From positions 558,001 through 622,000 of the forward strand of contig NZ_CP108106.1 in the NCBI RefSeq assembly GCF_041435195.1: 64,000 nucleotides of DNA, read 5' to 3'. Numbering within the stretch: the stretch's first letter is position 1; each line of letters begins with the position of its first letter. The position numbers and the translations under genes were made by a program. The notes under the pieces were generated by a model, which worked only from the letters and a program-made list of their open reading frames with translations, did not search any database and had not been told where the DNA came from. Positions 42,663 through 52,172 of this stretch are shown here, piece by piece. The DNA comes from Streptomyces sp. NBC_00224. Its GTDB lineage: Bacteria; Actinomycetota; Actinomycetes; Streptomycetales; Streptomycetaceae.

Positions 42663-42962
42663 CCTGCGACAAGCGACACCGCGCGCCGCGGTCGCCACCG
42701 GTGACGACGGGACTGTTCCGGCAGTACGTCCGCATCTGGACGCGCCACTCGCAGCGCAGCGAAGTCGGCGTCAAGCAGCGCGAGTCGCGGGTCGATCCGG
42801 CGCGGCAGGGCGGCCGGTTGTGCACGGAAATCCAACCGTCGTGCGCGCAAAGTCAACGACGCCTCACGTGAAACTGCCTCACGTCGAGACGAGAACAGCA
42901 CCCCACTTCGCCCGGGCGGGACTGCTGCACGGGGGACCATCGTGACAAGAGGATCGGTACAC
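42663..42962. other. intergenic stretch
   Basis: No gene is supported between the deaminase-like gene and the decayed secreted-protein gene. I see no intact frame on either strand that could be an immunity gene for the preceding protein, and no clear terminator. Confidence 0.5.
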
Positions 42963-43250
42963 ATGCGTGGAGTGAGAAAAGCACTCGTCGTTCTCGTGGC
43001 GGCTTCCACGGTAACGCTCATGGCCAGCACATATGCGTCTGCCGGTGACGAGAGATGGGAAGACGCAGGTTGGTACTCAACCGGTGCGGGTGCTCCGCAG
43101 GGCACGATGTACGGCCCGACGGATCTGTCCGGCAACCAGGCGTGCTTCCGCGAGGACGGCGACCAGCGGCGTTCATCAAGATTGCCGTCAGCGAGGCGGC
43201 CTCGGCCGTCACGGGGTAGAGCCACCTGCAGGCCCGGCGACCGGCGGTGG
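42963..43250 (+). pseudogene. small secreted protein gene, frameshifted
   Basis: ATG 42963 begins a signal peptide (RKALVVLVAASTVTLMASTY) and the mature start GDERWEDAGWYSTGAGAPQG ... LSGNQACFREDGD. Then the frame breaks; a second frame gives AFIKIAVSEAASAVTG and a stop. Small secreted proteins of this style are common in Streptomyces. The gene is inactive as read. A sequencing or assembly error cannot be excluded. Confidence 0.45.
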
Positions 43251-43452
43251 CGAGCAAGTTCACCTCGGAGGACAAGGCCCGGGTGGTCGAACTCGGGCCA
43301 GACTGGCGACCGTACGGCGACACCTTGACTGACCGAGAGGCGGCCCCATACGCCTGTGACAGAACGAAGACGTCACGGAGGACCGCCTGTGACTCCGTGC
43401 GAGATACAAATACTTCCGACCACATACACCGCGCCACTTCAGGGGGAACACC

Positions 43453-44142
43453 GTGAAGTACACCCGCAGCACCGCTCTCGCCGCCATCGGCGTCGCCGCC
43501 ACCCTCTCGCTCACCGCCTGCGGCAGCGACGGCTCCGCGAAGGACTCGTCCTCCAAGGACTCCTCGTCCACGTCTTCTTCACCCGCGAACGGTGGCTCGC
43601 AGCCGGAGGGCGGCTCTAGCTCCCAAGGTTCGCAGGCCGGTGACGCGAAGTCGGGCTTAGGCGAAGACACCGAGTCGCGCCCCGGCGCCGCGAACGGCGC
43701 AACGAAGACCGGCGGCAAAGCGACGACCGGCGGCAAGGTCACCTTCTGCAAGACGAAGGACCTGGCCATCGACGCCAGCAACGCCGCGCCCGACAAGAAC
43801 TCCGGCAGGATCGACATCACCATGATCAACCGGGGCTCGACCACCTGCTCGGCAACCGGCTTCGCGGGCGTCGACATCAAGGACGCCGACCACACCTCGA
43901 ACCCCATCGAGCGCGGCCACGCCCAACCCCGTATCACCACCCTCAAGCCCGGCGACGCCGCTGTCTTCGACCTCGCCTACGACATCGACACCACCGGCCA
44001 CAGCCTCGCGTCCCCGACCAACATCCTGGTGACGCCCCCGAACGAGACCCACACCGTGAGCCTGAAGTGGCCCGCGCGCGCGGGAAAGATCAAGGGCGCC
44101 TACACCAACGTTGAGGTCTACCCCACCCACACGACCAAGTAG
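43453..44142 (+). CDS. DUF4232 family lipoprotein
   Basis: A 229-residue lipoprotein: signal peptide STALAAIGVAATLSLTAC with lipobox LTAC (Cys23), a Ser/Gly/Lys-rich linker to about residue 90, then the DUF4232 domain (VTFCKTKDLAIDASNAAPDK, IDITMINRGSTTCSATGFAG, ITTLKPGDAAVFDLAYDIDT) with its conserved Cys pair and C-terminal strands. DUF4232 domains occur in many actinobacterial surface lipoproteins; no activity is known. GTG 43453 follows AGGGGGAAC. It stands alone. Confidence 0.85.
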   Translation: MKYTRSTALAAIGVAATLSLTACGSDGSAKDSSSKDSSSTSSSPANGGSQPEGGSSSQGSQAGDAKSGLGEDTESRPGAANGATKTGGKATTGGKVTFCKTKDLAIDASNAAPDKNSGRIDITMINRGSTTCSATGFAGVDIKDADHTSNPIERGHAQPRITTLKPGDAAVFDLAYDIDTTGHSLASPTNILVTPPNETHTVSLKWPARAGKIKGAYTNVEVYPTHTTK

Positions 44143-44164
44143 AGGTGGTGACCGCGGCCAGCCC

Positions 44165-44450
44165 GGTGGCTACTGACCTTGGCGGCGCGCCAGTTCGGCA
44201 GCTGGTCACCGTGCTGCGGCGCAAGGGTGCGGACACGCTCTGCAGGGTCGGCCGTGGAGCCTTCCGCTGGAAGACCGGCTTCTGCTGCTCCCGGCTTACT
44301 GGCGAGCGATATTGACGATGCGCCAGCTGGCGCCGCTGTTCGGGATCTTCGAAGTCGGCAGCCCACCGGATCATCGACCGCCTCGGTCCTACGCTCGCGT
44401 TCCAGCCCCGCAAGCAGTTCGCCAAGGCGAGGGCGGGCGAGCCCCGGGCC
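44165..44450 (+). pseudogene. IS5-family (IS112-like) transposase relic
   Basis: Plus-strand pieces in several frames: RKGADTLCRVGRGAFRWKTG, TMRQLAPLFGI, SKSAAHRIIDRLGPTLAFQP and RKQFAKARAGEPRADAAG. The order matches an IS5-group transposase (the segment TMRQLAPLFGIS-SAA-RIID-LGP-LA--PRK-F is characteristic). At least three frame changes occur and the catalytic region is missing. Confidence 0.6.
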
Positions 44451-44897
44451 GACGCCGCTGGCGGGTGTCCCAGGAGCGGGTTCCTCAACAGACCACCTTC
44501 ACCGCAGCGATCGGCGAGACGGCATCGGTGAGATCGACGACGAGCGGCTCGTCGCCGGTGACCTGATTGCCGTTTCCCGTTGAGGAGTCCGCGGCAACTA
44601 AACGGGCTCGGCCGCCTGCGGCGTGGGCCAGCCGGCCATGACTGTGGCCTGTTGACTCCTTTCGGCGCAGGTTCGGGGACGGCATGCTCGTTGATCTGTG
44701 AACGGTATGCAGCGGACTCACCTCAGGATCTCTGCGCGGGCCGTGGCCGGGAGACCACGGGTGGAGCACTGATGAGGACGGAACACCGGGCCGGCGTCCG
44801 TTCATGCCTGGGGCAGGAGCGGGCGGTGGGCCATGGCGGCCTGCCGCGTCCAGTCGGCCCGAGGGGGGCCGCCGGGGCAGGGTCGTAGCCCTCATGA

Positions 44898-44912
44898 AAG
44901 GGGAAAATCCCC
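44898..44912 (+). promoter_or_regulatory. hairpin covering the ribosome binding site of the glycine-rich gene
   Basis: GGGGA-AAA-TCCCC lies directly before the ATG at 44913 and includes the only Shine-Dalgarno-like run (AAAGGGGA, 44897-44904). If it folds it would hide the site, so it may tune translation of the gene. Confidence 0.4.
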
Positions 44913-46220
44913 ATGTCACACAGAACTCTTTGCACGAGCGAGAGCAGATGGTCGACAGCGCGGCTACGCCGGGGCGGCCTGACCAGGCGGCTGACCACAC
45001 GGGTTCTGCCCGGCACGATGGCGCTCGCGCTCGCCGGCGCCGGGCTGGTCGCACTCGCGCCACCGGCGCTGGCGCTGGCCGCGACGACGGTCGCCTTCTC
45101 CTACACCGGCAGCGGCCAGTCCTTCACCGTGCCCGCCAGCGTGTACTCGATCAGCGTGGACGTCTTCGGTGCCCAGGGCCAGGACGGGCCCGAGGGCGGC
45201 AGCACGGGCGGACTGGGCGGGGAGGCCCAGGGCAACCTGACCGTCACGCCGGGACAGGTCCTGCAGATCAACGTCGGCGGCTCGGGCGGCTATGGCGGCG
45301 CGGGCGCCGCGGGTACGGGCGTTGAACCCGCCACCGGCGGCGGTGCCGGAGGAGGCGCCTCGGATGTACGCCAGGGCGGCAACGGCCTGAGTGAGCGGAT
45401 GCTGGTGGCCGGTGGCGGCGGAGGCGGAGGCAACTGGATCGGCAGCGCCGTCAGCGGGGCCGGCGGCAACGGAGGCGGCGCCAGCGGTACCGCCGGCGGC
45501 AACGGGAGCGACGGGGCAGAAGGCGGCGGGGCAGGTACCGCCAGTGCCGGCGGTGGCGGTGGGCTCGGCGCGAACGGTGCCCCTACCGCAGCAGGCGGAG
45601 CCCCAGGCCTCGGAGGTACGGGCGGCGCCGGCGCCAGCGGGGCCGGCGGAGGAGGCGGAGGCGGGGGCTGGTTCGGCGGCGGAGGCGGCGGAGGCATCAT
45701 GAGCAGCCCCTCCGCCACCGTCGGCTCAGCAGGCGGCGGAGGAGGCAGCGGGTACGGTCCGGCCGGCACCGTCTTCCACAGCGGCGTGCGCTCGGGCGAC
45801 GGCTTGGTGAGTATCACTTACGCCCCAGCCGCTGCGGACATCGATGTGCACATCACAGCCCAGCCGCGTCTGGGCATCCTGGTGCCCTACCTCCGCTACA
45901 CCCTGACGGCCAACAACACCGGACCGGACACCGCCACCTCGGCCACGATCACCGCATCCCTGCCCCGGGGCACGAGCGCGACCGGCCTGTCTGCCGGATG
46001 CACCACCGGCGCAGGGACCGTCACCTGTACCTACGAGGCCATCGCCAAGGGTGCCGGCACGGCCAAGTCCTTCGATATCCCCCTGCATCTGCTCTCCCTG
46101 GGCCGCGTGTCGGTGACCGGCACACGCACCGCGTCAACTCCCACCGACCCCAACGCCGCCAACGACAGCGCCACGGCCAACTGCACCGTGATCTCCATCC
46201 TCCTGGCCACCTGTTCCTGA
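44913..46220 (+). CDS. secreted glycine-rich protein with C-terminal DUF11-like domain
   Basis: A 435-residue secreted protein. The signal region is TMALALAGAGLVALAPPALA. Residues about 60-140 form a beta-sandwich-like start (VAFSYTGSGQSFTVPASVYS, ISVDVFGAQGQDGPEGG), then a long low-complexity glycine block (about 140-310) rich in GGGG, GAGG and GTGG runs; the last 125 residues (VHITAQPRLGILVPYLRYTL, DTATSATITASLPRGTSATG) are a DUF11-like domain ending in a Cys. Glycine-rich domains of this type form fibrous or matrix surfaces. ATG 44913 directly follows a hairpin that includes the ribosome binding site. Confidence 0.75.
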   Translation: MSHRTLCTSESRWSTARLRRGGLTRRLTTRVLPGTMALALAGAGLVALAPPALALAATTVAFSYTGSGQSFTVPASVYSISVDVFGAQGQDGPEGGSTGGLGGEAQGNLTVTPGQVLQINVGGSGGYGGAGAAGTGVEPATGGGAGGGASDVRQGGNGLSERMLVAGGGGGGGNWIGSAVSGAGGNGGGASGTAGGNGSDGAEGGGAGTASAGGGGGLGANGAPTAAGGAPGLGGTGGAGASGAGGGGGGGGWFGGGGGGGIMSSPSATVGSAGGGGGSGYGPAGTVFHSGVRSGDGLVSITYAPAAADIDVHITAQPRLGILVPYLRYTLTANNTGPDTATSATITASLPRGTSATGLSAGCTTGAGTVTCTYEAIAKGAGTAKSFDIPLHLLSLGRVSVTGTRTASTPTDPNAANDSATANCTVISILLATCS

Positions 46221-46238
46221 CACCGAAAGGCCGCGCAG

Positions 46239-46267
46239 GGTGGGCCCGAGCGAGGGCTGGGCCCACC
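46239..46267 (+). terminator. terminator of the glycine-rich gene
   Basis: A perfect 9-bp stem (ggtgggccc / gggcccacc) with an 11-base loop begins 18 bases after the stop codon. Confidence 0.7.
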
Positions 46268-47028
46268 CCCAGGCACGGGTGTGGAGGTGAAGGAGCCCAC
46301 CGCCGCAGGCCTCGTGAGAACAACCATGCCAGCGGCCACCGACAACTCCGCCCAGCCTCCCGGGCCTACCACGCGACCTACGCCTCTCATGGCAAGAACA
46401 ACAGCCAAGCCCCCGCCCATGGTGAAGGCATGGAGAGCGGGTGGTGATCGCACCAACCGCACGCCAGCGCCTGGCGCCCCACGACGACTCGCCCGCATCG
46501 CTCCTGGGCCACACCAGCCACTCGTGTACCGACAGCACGAGGGGAGGCACCAGTAGACGGCGTGGTCGACGCCCGCACCGCAGCCATCCACCGCCGCATC
46601 TCACGGGAGATCACAGGGGCTGGCCGGCGGATGCCGCCGAGACAGCCCGCCCGCTGGGCCGTACGACCCTGACGTGCTGAGCCCGGTGGGCGCTGTAGGG
46701 TCCCGCATCCCACGCCGGAGGCCACCGTGGCGACCTGGGGTTCTCCAACCTGTCTCACCGCGACCTCCACCAACATGCCCACGACGGCCACCTCGCCCAG
46801 TGGCCACCACGGCCGGACAGGGCAACTTAACAACTTCGCATGACAATGTCCGGACAACTGTTACATCGCCGATGGAATACCTACGTGCACTCCTCATAGC
46901 GTCAGCTTTGCCGCTCACGCCCAAGCGCCGCCCATCAGCTCGACCCACACCCGCCGGCCCGGGACGGGACAACGCCGTGCTGCGCCTCGGGCAGACCACC
47001 GTGCCGGTGCACGCCTCTTCCTGGAGTC
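46268..47028. other. 760-base stretch without a supported gene
   Basis: Frames on both strands are low-complexity shadows. A 10-bp palindrome (TGTCCGGACA, 46847-46856) lies in an AT-richer patch before the PIG-L gene and might be part of its promoter region. Nothing else is recognised. Confidence 0.45.
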
Positions 47029-49191
47029 GTGCTCGCCCGCGTCCCGCCCGTACGCCTCGCCCGCCCAGTCACCCGCGAAAGACCTCCCGTGCCGCCACAG
47101 CCCGCTCGCCGCGCCCTCATCGCCGGTTTCATAGCCCTTTCCGCGGCGATATCGGCCTGCACTCCCGCCTCGTCGACGCTTGCTTCTCCGCCGGTCCACA
47201 AGCGCGGCACGGTGCTGGCCGCCCGGGACGGTTCGAGCGGTGTCCGGGTCATGCAGATCCTCGCCCACCCGGACGACGACCTGTACTTCATGAACCCCGA
47301 GCTCCAGCAGTCCATCGACGCCAACGACCAGCTCGTCAGCGTCTATGTGACCAGCGGTGAAGCCGAGGGCTTCAACAAGATCCCCGGCCGCAAATCCCCC
47401 AAGCCCAGCGTCGCCAACTACTCCGGTGCCCGCCGCCAGGGCCTGCGCCAGGCGTACGCGTTCATGGCGACCGGCGACACCAAGGCACCCTGGGCCAGAC
47501 AGGTCACCACCCTGCCCGACGGCACCCCCATAGAAGTGGACGCCCTGAGCCACCACCCCGGCATCCGGCTGATCTTCCTCGGTGTGTCCCAGCACTCCTC
47601 CACCCACGGCGCCCCCAACCGCGATCTGCGGCGCCTCTGGGAGGACCCCCACACGGTCACGCGGACCCTGGTGGGCACCGGCTCCCCCGTCCGGGCGTCG
47701 CACACGGTCACCCGCGCCGGGCTGATAGACGCGCTGGTCCACCTCATGGACAGCTACCGGCCCACACTCGTCCGCACGATGGACCCCGACCCGGACATGC
47801 AGGTCCGCGACGCGAAGCACCGCGCCCACCACGACCAGCGCGGCTACTCGGACCACCCCGACCACACCGCCGCCGCGCTGTTCACCTACGCCGCCCTCGA
47901 CCGCTACAGGGCCCCCCACGCCGTCACCGCCTTCCGCGGCTACTACAACGAGCGCTGGCCGCAGGGCCTCCCCGCGCAAATCATCCGCGGCAAGGCCAAC
48001 GTCCTCAACGCCTACGGAGGCTCCCCGCAGGGCTGCGACGACAAGGCGTTCGGCGGCTGCGGTGACTACGACGTCGGCCGGGACCGCTCGTACGGCACCG
48101 GCTGGCTCCAGCGCACCTCGCTGCGCTACCCCACCGCCGCCCCGCAGCTGCGGCAGGGCGCCGACGGGCGGCTGACCGCGTTCGCCGTCCTCGGCGGGCA
48201 GGCGGCCATGTGGCAGGAGACCGAGCCCGGCGGCGGACGGTGGACCGCGCCGAAGCTGCTGGCCGGAAAGGGACTGCTGCCGGGCCTGACGGCTTCGCTG
48301 ACACGGGACGGCCGCTGGCAGCTGTTCGCCGAGCGCGTCGCCTCCCTCGGCGCAGCGGCGAAGGACAACCGGCGCGAGATCGTCATGACGGAACAGCCGC
48401 GCCAGGGCGGGCCGTTTCGCGCCTGGGTCTCGCTGGGCGCCCCCGACCGCGACCCCGAACACGGCCGCCGGGTCGGCGGGCCCGTCGTGACCCGCGGCGC
48501 CGATGGCACCACCTGGCTGTTCGTACGCAACTGGGCCAAGGGGGTCTCCGTCCGCAGCCAGCACGCCGGCGGCACCTGGAGCAACTGGTCGGACCTGGGC
48601 GGCGCCGAAGTCCAGGAGGGGCTCAGCGCCGTCACCGACGCCAAGGGGGTCGTCCATGTCTTCGGCGCCGGCCACCACACCGTTCGCCACTGGGTGCAGC
48701 GGAGCCCGGGGGGACCGTTCGTCCTTGCACCCACCGGGCTGCCGGCCCCAGCCGATCCGCCCACCGCGCTGGCCCGGCCCGACGGCTCGCTTCTCCTGGC
48801 CTTCCGCGCGGCCAGGACCGCCCGTCTGCTGGTGCGCACCCTCCCAGCCGGTGGCGGAGCATGGCGCGACGAACGCGTCGACCTGGGCAGCCGCGGCTAC
48901 GGCGCGCTCGCCCTGCACTCCATACCCGGCGGAGTCCTGCTGGCCGCCCGCAACAACGACGGCGGTACGAGCCTGGTCACTCTGGGCACCGGGCGCCCCC
49001 CGCATTGGAGCACCGTCCCCGGAGCCGTCGTCGGCGCGGCCTCCCTGGCAACCGACTCCGCCAACCGTGCCGTCCTCGCCCAACTTGCCCCTGACGCGAC
49101 ACTCCACACCCGCGCCATACCTGACGGCATCCCTGTCGAGCAGGAAGACCGTCAGCGCGGGAAGTCCGTGGATCAGGCCGCGAGTTGGTAG
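47029..49191 (+). CDS. PIG-L deacetylase lipoprotein with C-terminal propeller
   Basis: A 720-residue secreted protein. The N terminus has a lipoprotein-like signal (RRALIAGFIALSAAISAC, Cys44). The PIG-L/LmbE domain (residues about 70-330) has the zinc motif ILAHPDDDLYFM (H80, D83), the SVYVTSGEAEGF strand, and DHPDHTAAALF further on. The C-terminal 350 residues are a propeller with repeated LRQGADGRLTAFAVLGGQAA, RGADGTTWLFVRNWAKG and VTDAKGVVHVFGAGHHTVRH units related in style to the lectin at 36447. It probably removes N-acetyl groups from surface sugars bound by the propeller. GTG 47029 gives the shortest form with a complete signal peptide. Confidence 0.8.
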   Translation: MLARVPPVRLARPVTRERPPVPPQPARRALIAGFIALSAAISACTPASSTLASPPVHKRGTVLAARDGSSGVRVMQILAHPDDDLYFMNPELQQSIDANDQLVSVYVTSGEAEGFNKIPGRKSPKPSVANYSGARRQGLRQAYAFMATGDTKAPWARQVTTLPDGTPIEVDALSHHPGIRLIFLGVSQHSSTHGAPNRDLRRLWEDPHTVTRTLVGTGSPVRASHTVTRAGLIDALVHLMDSYRPTLVRTMDPDPDMQVRDAKHRAHHDQRGYSDHPDHTAAALFTYAALDRYRAPHAVTAFRGYYNERWPQGLPAQIIRGKANVLNAYGGSPQGCDDKAFGGCGDYDVGRDRSYGTGWLQRTSLRYPTAAPQLRQGADGRLTAFAVLGGQAAMWQETEPGGGRWTAPKLLAGKGLLPGLTASLTRDGRWQLFAERVASLGAAAKDNRREIVMTEQPRQGGPFRAWVSLGAPDRDPEHGRRVGGPVVTRGADGTTWLFVRNWAKGVSVRSQHAGGTWSNWSDLGGAEVQEGLSAVTDAKGVVHVFGAGHHTVRHWVQRSPGGPFVLAPTGLPAPADPPTALARPDGSLLLAFRAARTARLLVRTLPAGGGAWRDERVDLGSRGYGALALHSIPGGVLLAARNNDGGTSLVTLGTGRPPHWSTVPGAVVGAASLATDSANRAVLAQLAPDATLHTRAIPDGIPVEQEDRQRGKSVDQAASW

Positions 49192-49365
49192 TTGTGCTGG
49201 TCAGAGGTGGGATGGAGACGTCCGTGCTTCCGGGCGCGGTGGAAGGTCCAAGACTGATCGAAGCCACCGTTGTCGTTCAGGGCGGGGAGTCTGAGCACGG
49301 CCCCGGCACCGGCCAGACGCCCCGCACACGAGACTGGCCGTGCAGACGCGGAATCCCCCGGCAGC

Positions 49366-49527
49366 TCAGCCACCCGATCCCCCGGCGACCGAGGCCCCGG
49401 TGATGGACTGCATCACCTGCGCGATCATCTCCTGCAGCGGCACGCTGTCCCGGTTGCCTAGGACGACACCAACCCAGCCGGTGTACGGGTAGATGTTCCA
49501 GTTGGCGCTGACCCGCCGCTGAAGGGG
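49366..49527 (-). pseudogene. C-terminal fragment of a class C beta-lactamase-like serine hydrolase
   Basis: The minus strand reads VSANWNIYPYTGWVGVVLGN, then RDSVPLQEMIAQVMQSITGA, ending in TGA at 49366-49368. N-W-N-I-Y-P-x-T-G-W-V-G-V-V-L-x-N is the usual last strand/helix pair of these hydrolases (often ...GVVLSNYD). Only the last 50 or so codons remain. Confidence 0.55.
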
Positions 49528-49815
49528 ACCTCATGGGGTGGTCCGGGCTCACCCGCGCCCGCTACCCCGACCCCGCCCACACCGAGCGGGCCTTCAACCC
49601 GATCGGCGAGGTCCACGCAAGACTAGTCAGTGACCGCCCGTGACTCGGCCCGGATGTAGGCGTTTCTTAGGTGGTTGCTCATCGCATCTCGGCCACGCAT
49701 GGCGGCCCCGTACCGCGGCCTGCGCCGGCCTCGTCCATCCATCGAGCCGCACAATCTTCCCCAGCCCACCGCCGAGTTGGTGACCAGCGGGAAGGGGAAG
49801 ACGGAGAGGGGAAGC

Positions 49816-50628
49816 ATGGAGGATCTGCCCAGGTCGGCGACGGAGCCTGATGGCTGCGTGGTCGTGCGCGTGCTCAGTTACAACATCCGCTCGATGCGCG
49901 ACGACATCGCCGCCCTCGCCCGCGTGATCCGGGCCTGTCGGCCCGACGTGGTCTGCGTTCAGGAGGCGCCGCGGTTCTTCCGCTGGCGCAAGGCCGCTGC
50001 CCGTCTCGCCCGGTCTTCCGAGCTCGTGTACGTGGCGGGCGGCGCCACCGCCTCCGGCCCCATGATCCTCTCCTCGCTCCGCGCCCACGTGGAGCACACC
50101 GAGGACATCCTGCTGCCCCGCACCCCCGGCCTGCACCAGCGCGGCTTCGCGACCGCCGTGCTGCGGTTCGGCCAAGCCCGCCTCGGCGTGCTCAGCTGCC
50201 ATTTGAGCATCAACGACCAGGAGCGCTACGAGCAGGGCCAACTGCTCCTGGAGCGGCTGTCCGCCATGGACGTGCCGCACGCGGTCGCTGCGGGCGACCT
50301 CAACGACCGGCCCGACGGCCCGACCTTCGGCCTGCTCGCGGGCGCCCTGCAGGACGGCTGGGCGACGAAGCCGTGGGGACGGGAGCACACCACCCGGCTC
50401 GGCGACCCACTGCAGCGGATCGACGCCGTCTTCGCCACACAGGGGGTTCAGGTGCTGGGATGCGGAGTGCCGATGGGGCTCCCCGGAGTCTCGGAACGAG
50501 ACCTGCGAGCAGCCACGGATCACCTGCCAGTGCTGGCCGCTTTGCGAGTACCCCCCGTCCTGCAACCCGACACGTGGCTCGAACAAGCCAGATCGGTCCC
50601 TGCCCCACACACCCAGCACGAAGACTGA
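49816..50628 (+). CDS. endonuclease/exonuclease/phosphatase family protein
   Basis: A 270-residue single-domain EEP enzyme (DNase I/AP endonuclease fold). The conserved metal and catalytic motifs can be read: LSYNIRSM (Asn), VVCVQEAPRFF (Glu, metal), SCHLSINDQERYEQGQLL (His), AAGDLNDRPDGPTFGLL (Asp/Asn) and ATDHLPVLAAL (Asp-His pair). There is no signal peptide. It could be a nuclease or a lipid/inositol phosphatase. ATG 49816 has GAGAGGGGA upstream, which beats the longer open frame to 49675. It converges on the metallophore operon, with 5 bases between the two stop codons. Confidence 0.85.
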   Translation: MEDLPRSATEPDGCVVVRVLSYNIRSMRDDIAALARVIRACRPDVVCVQEAPRFFRWRKAAARLARSSELVYVAGGATASGPMILSSLRAHVEHTEDILLPRTPGLHQRGFATAVLRFGQARLGVLSCHLSINDQERYEQGQLLLERLSAMDVPHAVAAGDLNDRPDGPTFGLLAGALQDGWATKPWGREHTTRLGDPLQRIDAVFATQGVQVLGCGVPMGLPGVSERDLRAATDHLPVLAALRVPPVLQPDTWLEQARSVPAPHTQHED

Positions 50629-50633
50629 TTCGG

Positions 50634-52172
50634 TCAGGGACGCAGATCCGCAGCCAGGCGGGCCGAGCCTGCCACGAGTGAAGCGGTGAACTCGTGCCGC
50701 GGCGCGGTGAGCACCTGCCGTGCCGGTCCCTGCTCGATGAGCTCACCGCCGTCCAGTACGGCGATCCGGGCGGCAGCCGCTGCGGTGTCGAGGTCGTGGG
50801 TGATCAGGACCAGGGCCAGTTCGGGTCGGTCACGCAGCAGGACGGCGAGCGTGTCCAGGAGGCCGCGCCGGGTGACCGTGTCGAGGCCGGAGGTGATCTC
50901 GTCGCAGATCAGCACCCTCGGCCGGGCGAGCAGGGCCCGGGCGAGCGCGGTCCGTTGGAGTTCGCCGCCGGACAGTTGGCCGGGTCTGCGCCGCACCAGC
51001 TCCTCCGTGAGGCCGAGGCCGGTCAGGGTGTTCAGGGCCTCGGCACGAGCCTCTCGTCGGTGCGCTCCTCGCAGCCGTACCGCCGTGCGCGCCACCTGGT
51101 CGACGACCGGTCGGTATTCGTCGAACGCAGCCCTCGCGTCCTGGAAGACGTACTGGACCCCGGCCAGTTGTTCACGGGTCCGGGCGCGCAGACTGCGCGG
51201 GAGCGGGGTGCCGTCGAGCTGGACCTCGCCCCCGTAGTCCCGGTGGAGTCCGGCCAGGCAGCGGGCGAGCGTGGTCTTGCCGCTGCCGGAGCGGCCGACG
51301 ACGGCCAGGCACTCGCCGGCGCGGAGGGTGAGTTCGGGGATGCGCACCACCTCGTTGATACAGGCACCGTCGCGGTGCCGGGCGGTGAGGCCACGTACCT
51401 GGAGTGTCGCGTGTCCATCGCGCGCGGGCGGGCTGTCACCCGTCTTCCCTTCCGCTGCCAGGAGTTCGGCGGTCCAGGGGTGTCGCGGGGCGAGCCACAG
51501 TTGCTTCGCGGGAGCCGCCTCCACCACTCGGCCGCCGCGCATGACCAGAACCTCGTCGGCAAGGGCCCGGACGACGTCCAGGTCGTGGCTGAGCAGGACC
51601 ACGGCGATGCCCTGTCGGGTGACCGCAGCCAGCTGGTCGACGATGTGACGCTTCGTCAACACGTCCTGTCCTGTGGTCGGTTCGTCCGCGACCACCACCC
51701 TGGCGCCGAGCAGCAGTGCCTGTGCCAGGACGGCGCGCTGCTGCTGGCCGCCCGATAGCTGGTGCGGATAGCGGCGCAGCAGGGACTCGCCCTCCGGGAG
51801 CTGCGCGGCCGAGAGAGCGTGCAGGATGCGCGTTCGGGCGGCGGCCCGACGCTCACCTCTGGGCAGGCTCCGCACCTGCTCGCGGGCGATGTCGCGCAGC
51901 AGTGCGCCGACCCGGCGTGCGGGGTTGAGGACGGCGCCCGGGTGCTGGGGTACGTATCCGACGAGGCCGTTGGACACGCGGACGTCGCCGGTCACCCGGG
52001 CGCCCGCCGGGTACTCGCCGAGCAGCGCGAGGCCCGTGGTCGTCTTGCCGCTGCCGGACGCGCCGACGAGCGCGGTGACCTTCCCGGGCAGGACGTGAAA
52101 GCTGACCCCGTCGACGATCGGCCGGCCGTCGATCTCGATGCGTAGGTCCTTGACCTCAGCGACCGCGTTCAC
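50634..52172 (-). CDS. dual-domain ABC transporter ATPase, Opp/Nik type
   Basis: A 512-residue protein with two nucleotide-binding domains in one chain. Each half has Walker A (GASGSGKTT; GRSGSGKTT), signature (LSGGQQQR; LSGGELQR) and Walker B (VVVADEPTT; VLICDEITSG). It energises the importer built by the two permeases upstream (OppB- and OppC-like) and the SBP. Fused ATPases of this kind are frequent in actinobacterial peptide/nickel-type importers. GTG 52172 overlaps the permease 3' end by 17 bases. It is the last gene of the ten-gene operon. Confidence 0.9.
   Translation of the reverse strand: MNAVAEVKDLRIEIDGRPIVDGVSFHVLPGKVTALVGASGSGKTTTGLALLGEYPAGARVTGDVRVSNGLVGYVPQHPGAVLNPARRVGALLRDIAREQVRSLPRGERRAAARTRILHALSAAQLPEGESLLRRYPHQLSGGQQQRAVLAQALLLGARVVVADEPTTGQDVLTKRHIVDQLAAVTRQGIAVVLLSHDLDVVRALADEVLVMRGGRVVEAAPAKQLWLAPRHPWTAELLAAEGKTGDSPPARDGHATLQVRGLTARHRDGACINEVVRIPELTLRAGECLAVVGRSGSGKTTLARCLAGLHRDYGGEVQLDGTPLPRSLRARTREQLAGVQYVFQDARAAFDEYRPVVDQVARTAVRLRGAHRREARAEALNTLTGLGLTEELVRRRPGQLSGGELQRTALARALLARPRVLICDEITSGLDTVTRRGLLDTLAVLLRDRPELALVLITHDLDTAAAAARIAVLDGGELIEQGPARQVLTAPRHEFTASLVAGSARLAADLRP

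Noticed and set aside
40938..42698. A 586-codon minus-strand open frame
   Set aside because: It is antisense to the DUF4157-deaminase gene and has no domain; it was considered as a possible immunity gene and dropped for lack of coding character.
44772..44888. A 38-codon plus-strand frame before the glycine-rich gene
   Set aside because: It has a GGTGGAG before its ATG, but the product is low-complexity and it has no family or conserved feature that would support it.
46915..49107. A 730-codon minus-strand open frame
   Set aside because: It is the shadow of the PIG-L/propeller gene on the plus strand, which has a signal peptide and zinc motif.
49173..49373. A minus-strand frame ending NDNGGFDQSWTFHRARKH and onward, possibly a transposase end
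   Set aside because: The words are coding-like but too short to tie to a family; it overlaps the end of the PIG-L gene and is not reported as a feature.
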